NCBI GenBank assembly: GCA_026705925.1
Contig: JAPOZT010000029.1
Location: 1-64,000 of the forward strand
Source: Gemmatimonadota bacterium
GTDB taxonomy: Bacteria > JAAXHH01
DNA length: 64,000 nt
Direction of reading: 5' to 3'
Shown piece after piece: positions 51,722-60,888 of the stretch. A program made the translations under genes and the position numbers. The notes beneath the pieces are model-generated. The model had not been told where the DNA came from. It worked only from the letters and a program-made list of their open reading frames with translations, and did no database searches. The stretch's first letter is position 1. Every line of letters starts with the position of its first letter.

Positions 51722-54218
51722 CGGATGCTCCCGACAAATCGAGTTCGAAGATATACCTCCTGCCGCGTTCGTTGCGATCTGCCAGAAGCACAAGATTGCA
51801 GGACTCCGAGTCAAGAAGTTGGCGGCATACATACAGCCCCAATCCTCGTCCCTCCCCGGTTCGCTTCATCGTTACGAAAGGCTCGAACAAAGAGTCCTCT
51901 ACACTTTCGTCCACACCTGTGCCATTGTCCGTGATCCGCACATAGGGCTCGGCAACGACGATCTCTATCTCACCAGTTTCTATCAAACCAGCACGAATCG
52001 CTTCCTTTAGCCAGTACTCCGCGTTTAAGACCAAATTGTCGAACACCTGTGTTAACTTACCCTTGTTCATATAAACCGAGAATCCGTTAGAGTGAGTTTG
52101 CACATCCAGCACTATCGAATTCTGAGCCAGCCTCTCTTTGTAGAAACCTCTGAACTCGTTGAAGAAGGAATCCGTGCCGATACGCTCCCTTCGTTCGCGC
52201 AGGTAGCGCAAGGAAGGAGTAAGATGCGCGAGTTGCTTACGCATTGCAGCCACACTTGATCTAACTTCCTCAATAAACGCTATCATCAATGACCTGCGTG
52301 CCCGTCCTTCCATCTCCCTTATTAATACTGAACTCTTTCTCGCAAGCCGATCTGCGATGTTGTGTATCTCGTGGGAAAGTGCCTCGGCAGTAAGACCTAG
52401 GCTAATGCTCTCATACATTGCGGATAATTGTTCGTTTAAGGCCTCCCAGCGCCGATCCAGAACATCTTTCATTTTCTTAAGTTCCGTAGCCTCATCCAAA
52501 GCCGAAGAGACCTCGTCTAATAACTCTTCCTCTTTCATCACTTCGTTCGACACAGCTGAAAGTTCTGCCTCAAGGCTTTCAAGAGCACTCGACTCGGGAG
52601 AACCAGCTATGAGTTTTTTGTCCAATTCGATACGTACCACACCTAACATTTTGGCAGCTCCTGCCGTTGCTTTTGTTAACGATCCGGTTCTTTGCTGCAC
52701 CTTGGTTTTTTCCAACGACAGTTTTCCCGCGATGCGGTCGATACGCTGAGTGACCGCCGAGTGTGGTTCTTCTGGTGTTACCCCTGCTTGCTGGTCACGA
52801 TGTGCGTTCAGGAAGCTAAGTACACCGCGCCTGAAATAGTTTTGAGCGTCACCCGCGAACCTGATAAACTCCGTCAACAGTGCAAAAAAGTTTTCGTAGT
52901 GAGGGGTCACCAGAAACCCCTCCCGACTCGTAGTCTCCTTGAGGTCCGGGTTATCCCGCGCACTAATCGCAACGAATCCCAACACGTTTCCAGGTCGCAG
53001 GCCGTAATAGGACGTAGCTTCCGTCTGTTGCTTCCCCAAGCCCAGCCAATCTTCTCCGACGCGGATACCGAACCCATCACGGTATACTCGAATACCGGCG
53101 AGGTCCTTAACCAGCTCCCGGTACTCGGATTGCCGGCTCACCGCGTCATCCTTGAACTCGGAGCTTTCAAGCGACACAGCATCAACCTCCCCCCGGAAAG
53201 GACCTGGACTTACTGCCGACTTCGTGACTCGCCTGATACGGTCCAGATCATCCAGTGAGCGCTGCGTTCTAAACTCGACGAACCATCCTTCGCGTTCCGA
53301 GCGAACAAAGTGCCTTGGTCGGCCCTTGCCTGTCCTACTGGTAAGAAACTCAAATAGTGCCTCGCCGCTGTCCACTAAGCAAAGTGTCTTGAAGAGTTGC
53401 TCGTTATCCTTACCACTTGGCTGGAAGAACTTCAGCCGCGCAGTGCCCGATATATCTAAGACTTGTCCGTCGAACTTGAATACGTACTTCAGCAGTGCTG
53501 CTTCGCGCACTTTCTTCGCAATTTCCGCAAGCTCCAAAGTCTTTCCGTCGACTTCCAAGTGCACGTGGAAATCGTCCGCTTCTTCGAATGGGGAGAGCAT
53601 TCCCGATAGTTTTCGCTGAAGGTCCAATACATGCTCACTTGCCTGCCACATTTCGCGTTCACGGAGACCCGACAGAATGAGCTTTGTCCCGTGCTGCTTG
53701 CCACACACGTTGTTACGCTCGAACTGGACTGGCACCTCGCCTAGGTTGGTCGTGTCGCGGAAGTCCTTCCAAGAGAAGGCGATGTACTGCTCGATATTCG
53801 GTTGTTTGCGAGACTGAGTGATGATCTCGACGTTATGCGCCAGCCTTTGACTACCCAGCCGCCCTAGACCTTTGTCTCCTATGGGTGTTCGTCCTCGAAG
53901 AGTCTCTCGCCCTGCGTCCTTCTGCTCTCGTTTTGGAGAGTTCGCGATTGTGAGCCAGCCACGCCGAATTGTTTCCTCGTCCATACCAACGCCGTTGTCC
54001 TCGACGAGAATCGACCCTGCGGCGTCAGAATACCCCCGTCCCAATTTGTTCTCAGCGCGAGTATCGATAGTTACGTTCACCCAAGTGGCGTCAGCGTCGT
54101 AGCTGTTCTTCACAAGCTCCACGAGCGCCTGAACGACGTCCGTAATGAGTTCCTCGCCAAGTCGAAAAACTACTGCCGCGTTGATGTCGAATCGAGGTTG
54201 AAAGCGTTCTTCTGCCAA
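51714..54218 (-). CDS. dual-ATPase protein: N-terminal GHL module and C-terminal histidine-kinase module
   Basis: 834 residues. The N terminus is an Hsp90/MutL-type GHKL ATPase: ELVKNSYDADAT (Glu34, Asn38), VEDNGVGMDEETI (Asp74), GDKGLGRLG (114-122), followed by a GTKLILSGL-type transducer segment. After a coiled-coil region comes a sensor-kinase-like core: H-box ALSHEIHN near 615, N-box FDNLVLNAEYW, ITDNGTGVDES, LFEPFVTMK and GEGRGLGLYVC. Two complete ATP-binding modules in one chain is unusual. The GHL half resembles MORC-like ATPases described in restriction-modification contexts. The start is TTG at 54218, 9 bases after the methyltransferase stop; its end overlaps the receiver-like gene. 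Confidence 0.85.
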   Translation of the reverse strand: MAEERFQPRFDINAAVVFRLGEELITDVVQALVELVKNSYDADATWVNVTIDTRAENKLGRGYSDAAGSILVEDNGVGMDEETIRRGWLTIANSPKREQKDAGRETLRGRTPIGDKGLGRLGSQRLAHNVEIITQSRKQPNIEQYIAFSWKDFRDTTNLGEVPVQFERNNVCGKQHGTKLILSGLREREMWQASEHVLDLQRKLSGMLSPFEEADDFHVHLEVDGKTLELAEIAKKVREAALLKYVFKFDGQVLDISGTARLKFFQPSGKDNEQLFKTLCLVDSGEALFEFLTSRTGKGRPRHFVRSEREGWFVEFRTQRSLDDLDRIRRVTKSAVSPGPFRGEVDAVSLESSEFKDDAVSRQSEYRELVKDLAGIRVYRDGFGIRVGEDWLGLGKQQTEATSYYGLRPGNVLGFVAISARDNPDLKETTSREGFLVTPHYENFFALLTEFIRFAGDAQNYFRRGVLSFLNAHRDQQAGVTPEEPHSAVTQRIDRIAGKLSLEKTKVQQRTGSLTKATAGAAKMLGVVRIELDKKLIAGSPESSALESLEAELSAVSNEVMKEEELLDEVSSALDEATELKKMKDVLDRRWEALNEQLSAMYESISLGLTAEALSHEIHNIADRLARKSSVLIREMEGRARRSLMIAFIEEVRSSVAAMRKQLAHLTPSLRYLRERRERIGTDSFFNEFRGFYKERLAQNSIVLDVQTHSNGFSVYMNKGKLTQVFDNLVLNAEYWLKEAIRAGLIETGEIEIVVAEPYVRITDNGTGVDESVEDSLFEPFVTMKRTGEGRGLGLYVCRQLLDSESCNLVLLADRNERGRRYIFELDLSGASGE

Positions 54219-54227
54219 GGTCGTACC

Positions 54228-55673
54228 CTATGCCTTCCTAAACACGAGGATCGCCTCCGCACGCATCGTGTTCGCGATGGAGTTCCTCGTCGCCATCCTC
54301 TTACTCGGGATTTTCCGCTCCAAATTCGTCACTGGACGACACCCTTTGGCCACAAGCAATTCCTCAAGTATGGCGTCGGTCGGAATCGGCTCACCGCCGA
54401 CCCGTCTATTTCCGATTGTCCAGATCAAATACGCCCCAGATCTGAGCACGGCGACAGCAGACCGAAGAGCACGGTCCAAGTCACGACAAAAAGCAGCAAC
54501 ACGCTTTCCTCTGTCTGGGGGAAACGCTTCAAGTCTGCTCAACGTGTGCTTTAGACTCGGGCTGTTTTCAAGCAAATGCTCGGCCTCTTGAACTGCTTTC
54601 CTCCGTAACCCACCCAGACTCTGTGTGTCGATCTCATGGGTAGTACGAAGGCAGCAGGCGTGGGCACCCTCGTCGATATCCTCCAAATCTATCCATTGAA
54701 GTGGGAGGTAGGAGTACTGACCATATGGCACTGTCGACGTATTGTCTCCATAAGGCGGCGATGTGATTAACAGGTCTTGTAGACGCGCGCCGGGCCTCAA
54801 CTTCGTCGAATCACACAATCGAATCTCCAGATCGCCCCGATAATACCCGTTGGTGGTCAAGCGTCTGGATTCCCGTAAAACTTCCGCCTCTTCATTAAGG
54901 CGCATAGTCATGTCGGATACGACCGTAGCGAAGGTTTCTAGCGGATTGACATTTCGAGACTCTATATCTACTTTATTCCGGACATGTAACTTGAATGTGG
55001 AGGTGCGCGAGTTGCTCGTCAGCCTGACCGTCTCCGCAAGACCGGTCCAAAGCACGCGACGACACCAACCGTGATCTACGTAGCGTATCGCTCGACGAAT
55101 ACGAGAAAGTTGGTTAATGGCGACCGCGCAGAACCACTTATCCAAACCTGGGAACTCCGCCTCAATCTTACTGCCTCGATCTGCACTCGCGCGTTCGACA
55201 ACCTCCTTGGCGATGTTCTCAAGTCTTTGGACGTGGAATGGCCCTGCCTTCGTCCGGCACAACAGCACCGCAAGAGGGTTGATGTCTTGTCCCTCATAAC
55301 TCAACCCTAGGCGCATACTTTCAACTAGCGTGGTTCCAGAACCGGCGAACGGGTCAAACACTCGCGTCACTCGACTATCGACCCCCGTCACGACCTTGAT
55401 AAGCACAGCCTGCATTCCAGGTACCATCATCGCGGGGTACTGCGTCAGGCCCTGGCTTTGTCCCCGTGCCGCCCGCCCCCTGAATGCCCAGTAATCCTCG
55501 TCTACTTGGGACAATCGGTGGAGTTCGTTGGCAATTCTGTCGTCGGTCGAAGTACTCAAGTCGGTGTAATCACCTTCTTCCAGTCCGTCCACCTCACCGA
55601 GCACCGGTTCGCGCTGACTCGTTTGACACACCCTCGTAGCCGTACAGTCTTTGGTTATCTCAAGGATTGACAT
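54228..55673 (-). CDS. DNA methyltransferase (N4-cytosine or N6-adenine type)
   Basis: 481 residues from the ATG at 55673 (a GTG at 55706 adds 11). SAM-binding motif I, FDPFAGSGTTLVESMRLGL, lies near residue 105 and the catalytic motif IV, LLITSPPYGDN, near 287. SPPY favours N4-cytosine methylation; the wide gap between motifs I and IV probably holds the recognition region. The C terminus RMATRNSIANTMRAEAILVFRKA is typical of such enzymes. It is the first gene of the minus-strand cassette and presumably marks self DNA or serves as its recognition module. Only 9 bases separate it from the dual-ATPase gene. Confidence 0.88.
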   Translation of the reverse strand: MSILEITKDCTATRVCQTSQREPVLGEVDGLEEGDYTDLSTSTDDRIANELHRLSQVDEDYWAFRGRAARGQSQGLTQYPAMMVPGMQAVLIKVVTGVDSRVTRVFDPFAGSGTTLVESMRLGLSYEGQDINPLAVLLCRTKAGPFHVQRLENIAKEVVERASADRGSKIEAEFPGLDKWFCAVAINQLSRIRRAIRYVDHGWCRRVLWTGLAETVRLTSNSRTSTFKLHVRNKVDIESRNVNPLETFATVVSDMTMRLNEEAEVLRESRRLTTNGYYRGDLEIRLCDSTKLRPGARLQDLLITSPPYGDNTSTVPYGQYSYLPLQWIDLEDIDEGAHACCLRTTHEIDTQSLGGLRRKAVQEAEHLLENSPSLKHTLSRLEAFPPDRGKRVAAFCRDLDRALRSAVAVLRSGAYLIWTIGNRRVGGEPIPTDAILEELLVAKGCRPVTNLERKIPSKRMATRNSIANTMRAEAILVFRKA

Positions 55674-56169
55674 CGGTTTCAAACCCCTATCATTCCTGTC
55701 CGGCACGCCGTTTGAAATTATCGTAGAGGGAAGTCGTTGCTGACGCTATGTAAGCATATCTCTGTCGGTTAGTCATGTATCCGCACTAATCAGCAAGATT
55801 TAACCTTCAGAAGGCTGCGGACGTTACTGAACGGTATTTCAAGTTCAGGGTTTGGGTCCACAACCTAAAATCCCCTTTCATAAACCGAGGACCAATTTTA
55901 ACAGTCGAATATCGACCGGATTCCTCTACTCAAAAATACGGTTTACGAGATGTACAACAATTGTTTTTCTGACGGTTTTTAGTAATCTGGCCCAACATAT
56001 GGTAAATTGACCGCTATTTCATACGTATACGTAAATATCTAAATTACAATATGATATATCAGTAATCTTCATCCATTCTGCTTTACGAATTCACCATTTT
56101 GACCTTGTGTAATCTTCATTCGATTTTTGGAGGAGACTAACATAATTTACGTGCTATTTCACAACATAT
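55674..56169. other. AT-rich divergent intergenic region
   Basis: About 500 bases between the divergent methyltransferase and Fic genes, much AT-richer than average. Contents: a perfect 12-bp palindrome TACGTATACGTA at 56022-56033, and GTAATCTTCATYC repeated directly at 56062 and 56109. No convincing ORF. It probably holds the cassette promoter and an operator. Confidence 0.5.
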
Positions 56170-56199
56170 TTGACTTGTGATCTTGCGTCATTATATACT
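56170..56199 (+). promoter_or_regulatory. sigma70-type promoter of the Fic gene
   Basis: TTGACT at 56170-56175 and TATACT at 56194-56199, 18-base spacing, 49 bases upstream of the ATG at 56248. Confidence 0.6.
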
Positions 56200-56247
56200 T
56201 GTGCATCCACGACTTATCAAACCCATAAGCACCCGCAAAATTCCAGC

Positions 56248-57786
56248 ATGGCTAAACCCAACGAAAAACTCGCCGCGTCGCTGATACAACTCGAAAACCT
56301 CCAGAAGGGAGGAAGACGGGTTTTCCGTTCCAACGAACTTACCCGTGTCCACCGCGAACGCCTGCTTCGAAACGGCTACCTGCAGCAAGTCATGAAGGGC
56401 TGGCTGATCTTGTCCAGCCCCAATGCCCTTCCGGGTGACACGACTTCGTGGTTCGCTTCATTCTGGGCATTCTGCGTTTCCTACTGCACGGCGCGGTTCG
56501 GCAAAGCCTGGCATCTTGCCCCCAAGTTGTCCCTGTTGCTTCATGCTGGAAGCACAGTCATCCCTCGAAAGGTTGTCATCTATGCGCCTAAAGGCGCCAA
56601 CAACACAGTCGAACTGCCGTTCGGTACGTCACTTTACAATCTCAAACAAAAGGACATGTGGGCCGAAGAGGAAGTAACGACGCGGGACGGTCTGAGGATC
56701 CTTGTGCCAGAAGCTGCCCTCATCAAGGTTACCGAAGCGTTCTTTGTCCGCAACCCGGTTGAGGCTCAAATTGTACTTTCCGGTGTCCGCGATGCGGGGG
56801 ATGTGCTAGGCCGGCTTCTCGATGGCGGCCATTCAGCAGTTGCCGGTCGGCTTGCTGGTGCCTTCCGCCGGATCGGGCGGGCAGCAATGGCTAACGAGAT
56901 TCTCAAAGTCATGAAAAGCGCCGGCTACGATATGCGCGAGTCCGACCCTTTTGAGCCAGCGCAGGCATTCGGTACGTTGAAAGAGACCCAAGAGCCGATT
57001 GCCAGGCGACTGCATTACCTGTGGGAGACCTTTCGAGATCCGGTGATTGCAGCGTTCCCGAAGGCTCCTGAACTACCTCGAGCCCCTCAAGCTTATCTGT
57101 CTTTTGTCGATGGCATCTACCACGACGACGCCTACCACTCGTTGTCGATTGAGGGGTACCGCGTGACGCCGGGTCTGATTGAACGGGTGCGCTCGGGCAC
57201 CTGGAATCCGGACGACAATGAAGCCGAACGGCGAAGCCAGGATGCACTTGCCGCGCGAGGTTACTGGCTGGCTTTTCAAATGGTTCGGGAGGCAATCGGC
57301 GAGGTGATCGGCTATGCCGATCCAGGCGGCCTGGTCCGCAACAAACACCGGGACTGGTATCGCGGGTTGTTCCAGCCTTTCGTTGCCGCTGGACTGTTCT
57401 CGAGTTCGGTTCTTGTCGGCTATCGCAATGAAACTGTGTTTCTGCGTGAATCACGCTACGTACCGCCACGTAGCGAGGCGGTCCGCGACGCCATGCCGGC
57501 CTTGTTCGACTTGCTTAAGGAGGAAACTGTGCCTTCAGTGCGCGCCGTGTTGGGACACTGGCTGTTTGGCTACATTCATCCCTATCCTGACGGTAACGGG
57601 CGCATGGCGCGTTTCGTCATGAACGTCATGTTGGCCTCGGGCGGTTACCCTTGGACGGTCATTCGTGTCCAGGATCGCACCACCTATCTTGCCGCGCTCG
57701 AAAGCGCGAGTGGTGATCAGGATATCAAGCCATTTGCGCGGTTTGTGGGGGAGCAGGTCACACGGTCATTGGAACAGATGGGGTAA
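56248..57786 (+). CDS. Fic-domain AMPylator with N-terminal inhibitory motif
   Basis: 512 residues. The Fic core is FGYIHPYPDGNGRMARFVMN, matching HxFx(D/E)GNGRxxR with Tyr for Phe, so nucleotidyl transfer (usually AMPylation) is likely. Upstream, YHSLSIEGYRV fits the (S/T)xxxE(G/N) inhibitory helix of class II Fic proteins, in which the glutamate blocks ATP. The first 250 residues hold a winged-helix-like start (FRSNELTRVHRERLLRNGYL) and an AbiEi-like segment (PEAALIKVTEAFF). No separate antitoxin is needed with an intramolecular inhibitor. The ATG at 56248 is preferred over the frame from 56170, which would begin inside the promoter. Confidence 0.87.
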   Translation: MAKPNEKLAASLIQLENLQKGGRRVFRSNELTRVHRERLLRNGYLQQVMKGWLILSSPNALPGDTTSWFASFWAFCVSYCTARFGKAWHLAPKLSLLLHAGSTVIPRKVVIYAPKGANNTVELPFGTSLYNLKQKDMWAEEEVTTRDGLRILVPEAALIKVTEAFFVRNPVEAQIVLSGVRDAGDVLGRLLDGGHSAVAGRLAGAFRRIGRAAMANEILKVMKSAGYDMRESDPFEPAQAFGTLKETQEPIARRLHYLWETFRDPVIAAFPKAPELPRAPQAYLSFVDGIYHDDAYHSLSIEGYRVTPGLIERVRSGTWNPDDNEAERRSQDALAARGYWLAFQMVREAIGEVIGYADPGGLVRNKHRDWYRGLFQPFVAAGLFSSSVLVGYRNETVFLRESRYVPPRSEAVRDAMPALFDLLKEETVPSVRAVLGHWLFGYIHPYPDGNGRMARFVMNVMLASGGYPWTVIRVQDRTTYLAALESASGDQDIKPFARFVGEQVTRSLEQMG

Positions 57787-57902
57787 ATTGGCAGGGGTAT
57801 GATTCGAAACACTGATAGTCCGGTTATCAGTAGCTCAGGGCACTAGCGTCCGATAGGCGGGTTTATCACGTATTTTAATCCTCGAAGGGGTGTTTTACCT
57901 TG

Positions 57903-59315
57903 CTAGCCGATTCCACGCTCTGAGATTAACGAAGTAACTTCGTCTCTCCACTGCTCAACTTTGTCTGCTAGTTCAGTTACATCCATCCCGATATACCCTA
58001 GACAACTAATGCTCTCGAACAGCAAGAAAGTTAAGAAACTACTTACCATGGAAAGGTTTTTCTGTAAAACAACTCTACCATGTGTAGGTATGACTATCAG
58101 AATCCCCGATTCACTATCTCGAAGGTGTCGTACGGAGTCTTCGGAGAAACTTAGATGTGATGCATTTTCACTAAGATGGTTTCTCAGTTCCTTAAAGTCA
58201 CTATCAATTCCTTTGCCGATCTCGCCAGCACGGGGTTTTTTGTCGTTGATCATGTCAACTGCACGTTCGGGATAAACTCGTACGTACTTTAACAGATCAC
58301 AGGTTTCGATCAATAGACGTAATAGTGCGCCTGATTCTTGCGCAATCCCATCGATCGTTAGATTGTAGATCCCAAGAATTAGATGATGGGCTTTAACTGT
58401 AGTTAACGCACATACCTCAATGTATGGATTAGCCGAGTAAGTCGGTTGGATGATTAGTGAATTGTAGTAACTTAGACATTGATGGAGAAGATCGAAGCCC
58501 TGATGGAGAAGATCCGACTCACTCTTAAGTTCATTATCGAACCAAATGTGAGATCGCCGACGAGCGGTCCATAGAATCACATCACTACCTGCCTGAATTT
58601 CCTCCACTTCATCCGGCTCTGGCATCTCTAAAAACCGCACCGATTTCACCGTCTTTCGCCCCTCAAGCAGGGCCCTCGCCAGGCGGTGACCGCCGTCCAT
58701 CAGCCGACCATTGTCGTTTATGATCACGGGGTTGTGAGGGTCGGTCTCGTTGATCCGCCGGCAATGGTCGGCCACCTCCCGGATTGTCGGTGTCCTGCCT
58801 TCGCCGAACCAACAATCCCGGTCCAGTTCCGCAAAACTCTCGACGGCGGCATCGTATTCCGGCAGATCCTTCGCCAATTTCCATAGGCGTTCCGTGTACC
58901 AGACGTATCGCTTACCATCGCGTTCCGTTGTATGGGTTTCCCTGGGTCTGGCCACGTCGTTTTCCTGACAGTTCAGATACCTGACTGGATTTGCTGCCCC
59001 TTTGGCGTGTAGATGCCAGATGGACTTGTGCACGAGCTTTTCGCGAATAACTTCATTTGCCACGACACCATTAAAAGCCCATCTCACTTTGCCTTGATAA
59101 AACGTAGGATACCAGTCCTCAACGAGATAAACTTCACGGGTGATGCCGCGGTAAGCGGCTACCACGTATTTCGCCTTGTTTCTGCGTGGACCAACGACCC
59201 AGTATTGCCTGGATACTTCGTACAGTTCTTCTGATGACATACCCGGACGGTATTTCTGGTTGAGCTTCACAATCAAGATTGGTTCGGTCGTCGAAAGCCT
59301 TTCGAATTTATGCAT
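57903..59315 (-). CDS. chimeric protein: unknown N-terminal domain, ParB-like domain, helical C-terminal domain
   Basis: 470 residues. Residues 1-115 form a domain with KLNQKYRPGMSSEELYEVS and VVGPRRNKAKYVVAAYRG, seen in unannotated proteins and perhaps an EVE/PUA-like barrel. Residues about 120-230 are a ParB/Srx-like fold: ELDRDCWFGEG, DPHNPVIINDNGRLMDGGHRLA. The remaining part is helical and AT-richer, with LLHQGFDLLHQ repeats, and resembles DUF5677-type domains. The GC content drops where the third domain begins (near 58600). Two consecutive ATG codons at 59318 and 59315 follow GGAGGGAGGGG. A truncated copy of the ParB-like part lies immediately upstream. Confidence 0.65.
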   Translation of the reverse strand: MHKFERLSTTEPILIVKLNQKYRPGMSSEELYEVSRQYWVVGPRRNKAKYVVAAYRGITREVYLVEDWYPTFYQGKVRWAFNGVVANEVIREKLVHKSIWHLHAKGAANPVRYLNCQENDVARPRETHTTERDGKRYVWYTERLWKLAKDLPEYDAAVESFAELDRDCWFGEGRTPTIREVADHCRRINETDPHNPVIINDNGRLMDGGHRLARALLEGRKTVKSVRFLEMPEPDEVEEIQAGSDVILWTARRRSHIWFDNELKSESDLLHQGFDLLHQCLSYYNSLIIQPTYSANPYIEVCALTTVKAHHLILGIYNLTIDGIAQESGALLRLLIETCDLLKYVRVYPERAVDMINDKKPRAGEIGKGIDSDFKELRNHLSENASHLSFSEDSVRHLRDSESGILIVIPTHGRVVLQKNLSMVSSFLTFLLFESISCLGYIGMDVTELADKVEQWRDEVTSLISERGIG

Positions 59316-59599
59316 CATCGCATTCCCCTCCCTCCGCCGTCCATCAGTCGCCCGTTGTCGTTGACAATCACAGGGTATTCGAGGTCGGTCTCGTTGATAC
59401 GCCGGCAGTGGTCGGCCACCTCCCGGATGGTCGGCGTCCTGCCCTCGCCGAACCAGCAGTCCCGATCCAGCTCCTCGAAATGCACGACGTCCACATCGTA
59501 TTCCGGCAGTCCCTTCGCCAGCTCCCAGAGTCGTTCGGTGTACCAGATGTACCGCTTGCCGTTGCTTTCCGTCGAATGGGTCTGGATGGGTCTGATCAT
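59315..59599 (-). pseudogene. truncated duplicate of the ParB-like domain
   Basis: 94 residues from the ATG at 59599. It matches the ParB-like part of the downstream gene nearly residue for residue (WYTERLWELAKGLPEYD; FEELDRDCWFGEGRTPT; VIVNDNGRLMDGG), with high DNA identity. It breaks off exactly where the other copy continues GGHRLARALLEG; here the frame runs into GRGMR and stops, and those last bases provide the SD and start of the downstream gene. So it is a 3'-truncated paralogue left by duplication or insertion. Whether it is still made is unknown. Confidence 0.65.
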
Positions 59600-59633
59600 G
59601 GTCCGGGGTCTCCGCAATGCACTATTTCTCCAT

Positions 59634-60044
59634 TCACTTCGGCTTCTTATCCAGGGACCTCAGCAGTTTCACGACTTCCGCGGCTTCCTTGCCTCCCTTT
59701 CTTGCGTGGGCCATGAGCGAAATCCCGTGGGGACCCGGCTTGTCCTTTTCAGATAGATTGTCGGCGAGAACGGCCTGCACGATGCTCAGTTTCCCCAACA
59801 TGGCCGCGGCATAGAGGTCGATGCGCGCCCCATGCTGCAGCAGGTATTCCGCGATATCCCTGCGCCCCATATGCGCGGCCGCCCCGAGCCCGGTTTCCCA
59901 GTCGCCGCCGCCCCAGTCCCAGCAGGCATTGACCAGTGCAGGCTCTTTGTCCAGCAATGCCTTGACGCTCTCGAAATCGCTGTGGGCGTCGTACACGAAA
60001 CGATGTACCATTTCCGAATCTAGTGCTGCCTTCTTGGGAGACAT
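59634..60044 (-). CDS. ankyrin-repeat protein
   Basis: 136 residues with about three ankyrin units (AHSDFESVKALLDKEPALVN; GLGAAAHMGRRDIAEYLLQHGARID; AAMLGKLSIVQAVLAD), then a lysine-rich tail. Probably a cytosolic binding protein. AGGAGAAAGGACAGAACC lies before the ATG. GC content is back to backbone level here, marking the end of the accessory region. Confidence 0.85.
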   Translation of the reverse strand: MSPKKAALDSEMVHRFVYDAHSDFESVKALLDKEPALVNACWDWGGGDWETGLGAAAHMGRRDIAEYLLQHGARIDLYAAAMLGKLSIVQAVLADNLSEKDKPGPHGISLMAHARKGGKEAAEVVKLLRSLDKKPK

Positions 60045-60083
60045 GGTTCTGTCCTTTCTCCTTTTATTGGTTCTGATTCACCC

Positions 60084-60863
60084 TCACCCCTTCTTCCCCG
60101 CCGCAAACCGCAAACGGATGTAGTCCGCCGTCCACGCGCCGTCCGCATCGCACAGGTTGGGCCGCATGGCTTCCCGGACCTCGTCCAGAAACTCCGGTCG
60201 ATCCGCTGGCGGCACCCGTGACGTGAAGCTCTCGGCGAAGGTCTCGAGCCAGCCGCCGATATCTCCGGGCAACGGGGTGGGCCGGGGGATCAGCGCGATG
60301 TACCGCACTTCGAACCCCTGCCGGACCAGCCGGCGCCGGTACTCTTCGTCGGTGGGAAAATACCAGGGATTGATGCCCTCCTCCCACAGGCCGCGCCGCT
60401 TCAGCGCTCCGATAAGTGCCTTGACGATGGTGTCCACGCACCCGTGCCCACCGCATTCGGCCACGAATCGTCCATCGGGTTTCAACGCGCGGCGCACGCC
60501 CGCGATCACCTCGTCGGGATGGCCCATCCAGTGCAGGGCGGCGTTGCTGAACACCGCGTCGAACTCACCTTCGAAATCCAGCGCGTGCCCGTCCGTGACG
60601 TGGGCGTCGAGACCGAGCTTCCGCGCAGCCTCGATCTGCTCCACGCTGCTGTCCACGCCGACGACGCTGCAGCCCATTTCGACCAGCTTCGCCGTCAGCG
60701 CCCCGTCGCCGCACCCCAGGTCCAGGATACGTTCGCCGGGCTGCGGATCCAGCAACTCGACAACGGGCATGCCCAGGTCGGCCACGAACCGGGCGTTGCG
60801 GGCGTAGCGTTCCGGGTCCCAGGATTGTGCCGATTTAATCGGGCCTTCCACCCGGTCTTCCAT
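60084..60863 (-). CDS. class I SAM-dependent methyltransferase
   Basis: 259 residues, trans-aconitate methyltransferase-like. Motif I is ILDLGCGDGALTAKL, then GVDSSVEQIEAAR (acidic post-strand 2 residue), AVFSNAALHWM and LKPDGRFVAECGGHG. Small-molecule substrate unknown. It overlaps no neighbour: 25 bases from the permease stop and 39 bases from the ankyrin gene, all on the same strand. Confidence 0.9.
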   Translation of the reverse strand: MEDRVEGPIKSAQSWDPERYARNARFVADLGMPVVELLDPQPGERILDLGCGDGALTAKLVEMGCSVVGVDSSVEQIEAARKLGLDAHVTDGHALDFEGEFDAVFSNAALHWMGHPDEVIAGVRRALKPDGRFVAECGGHGCVDTIVKALIGALKRRGLWEEGINPWYFPTDEEYRRRLVRQGFEVRYIALIPRPTPLPGDIGGWLETFAESFTSRVPPADRPEFLDEVREAMRPNLCDADGAWTADYIRLRFAAGKKG

Positions 60864-60888
60864 CCGTCCTCAATCCGATCCTTCGTTT

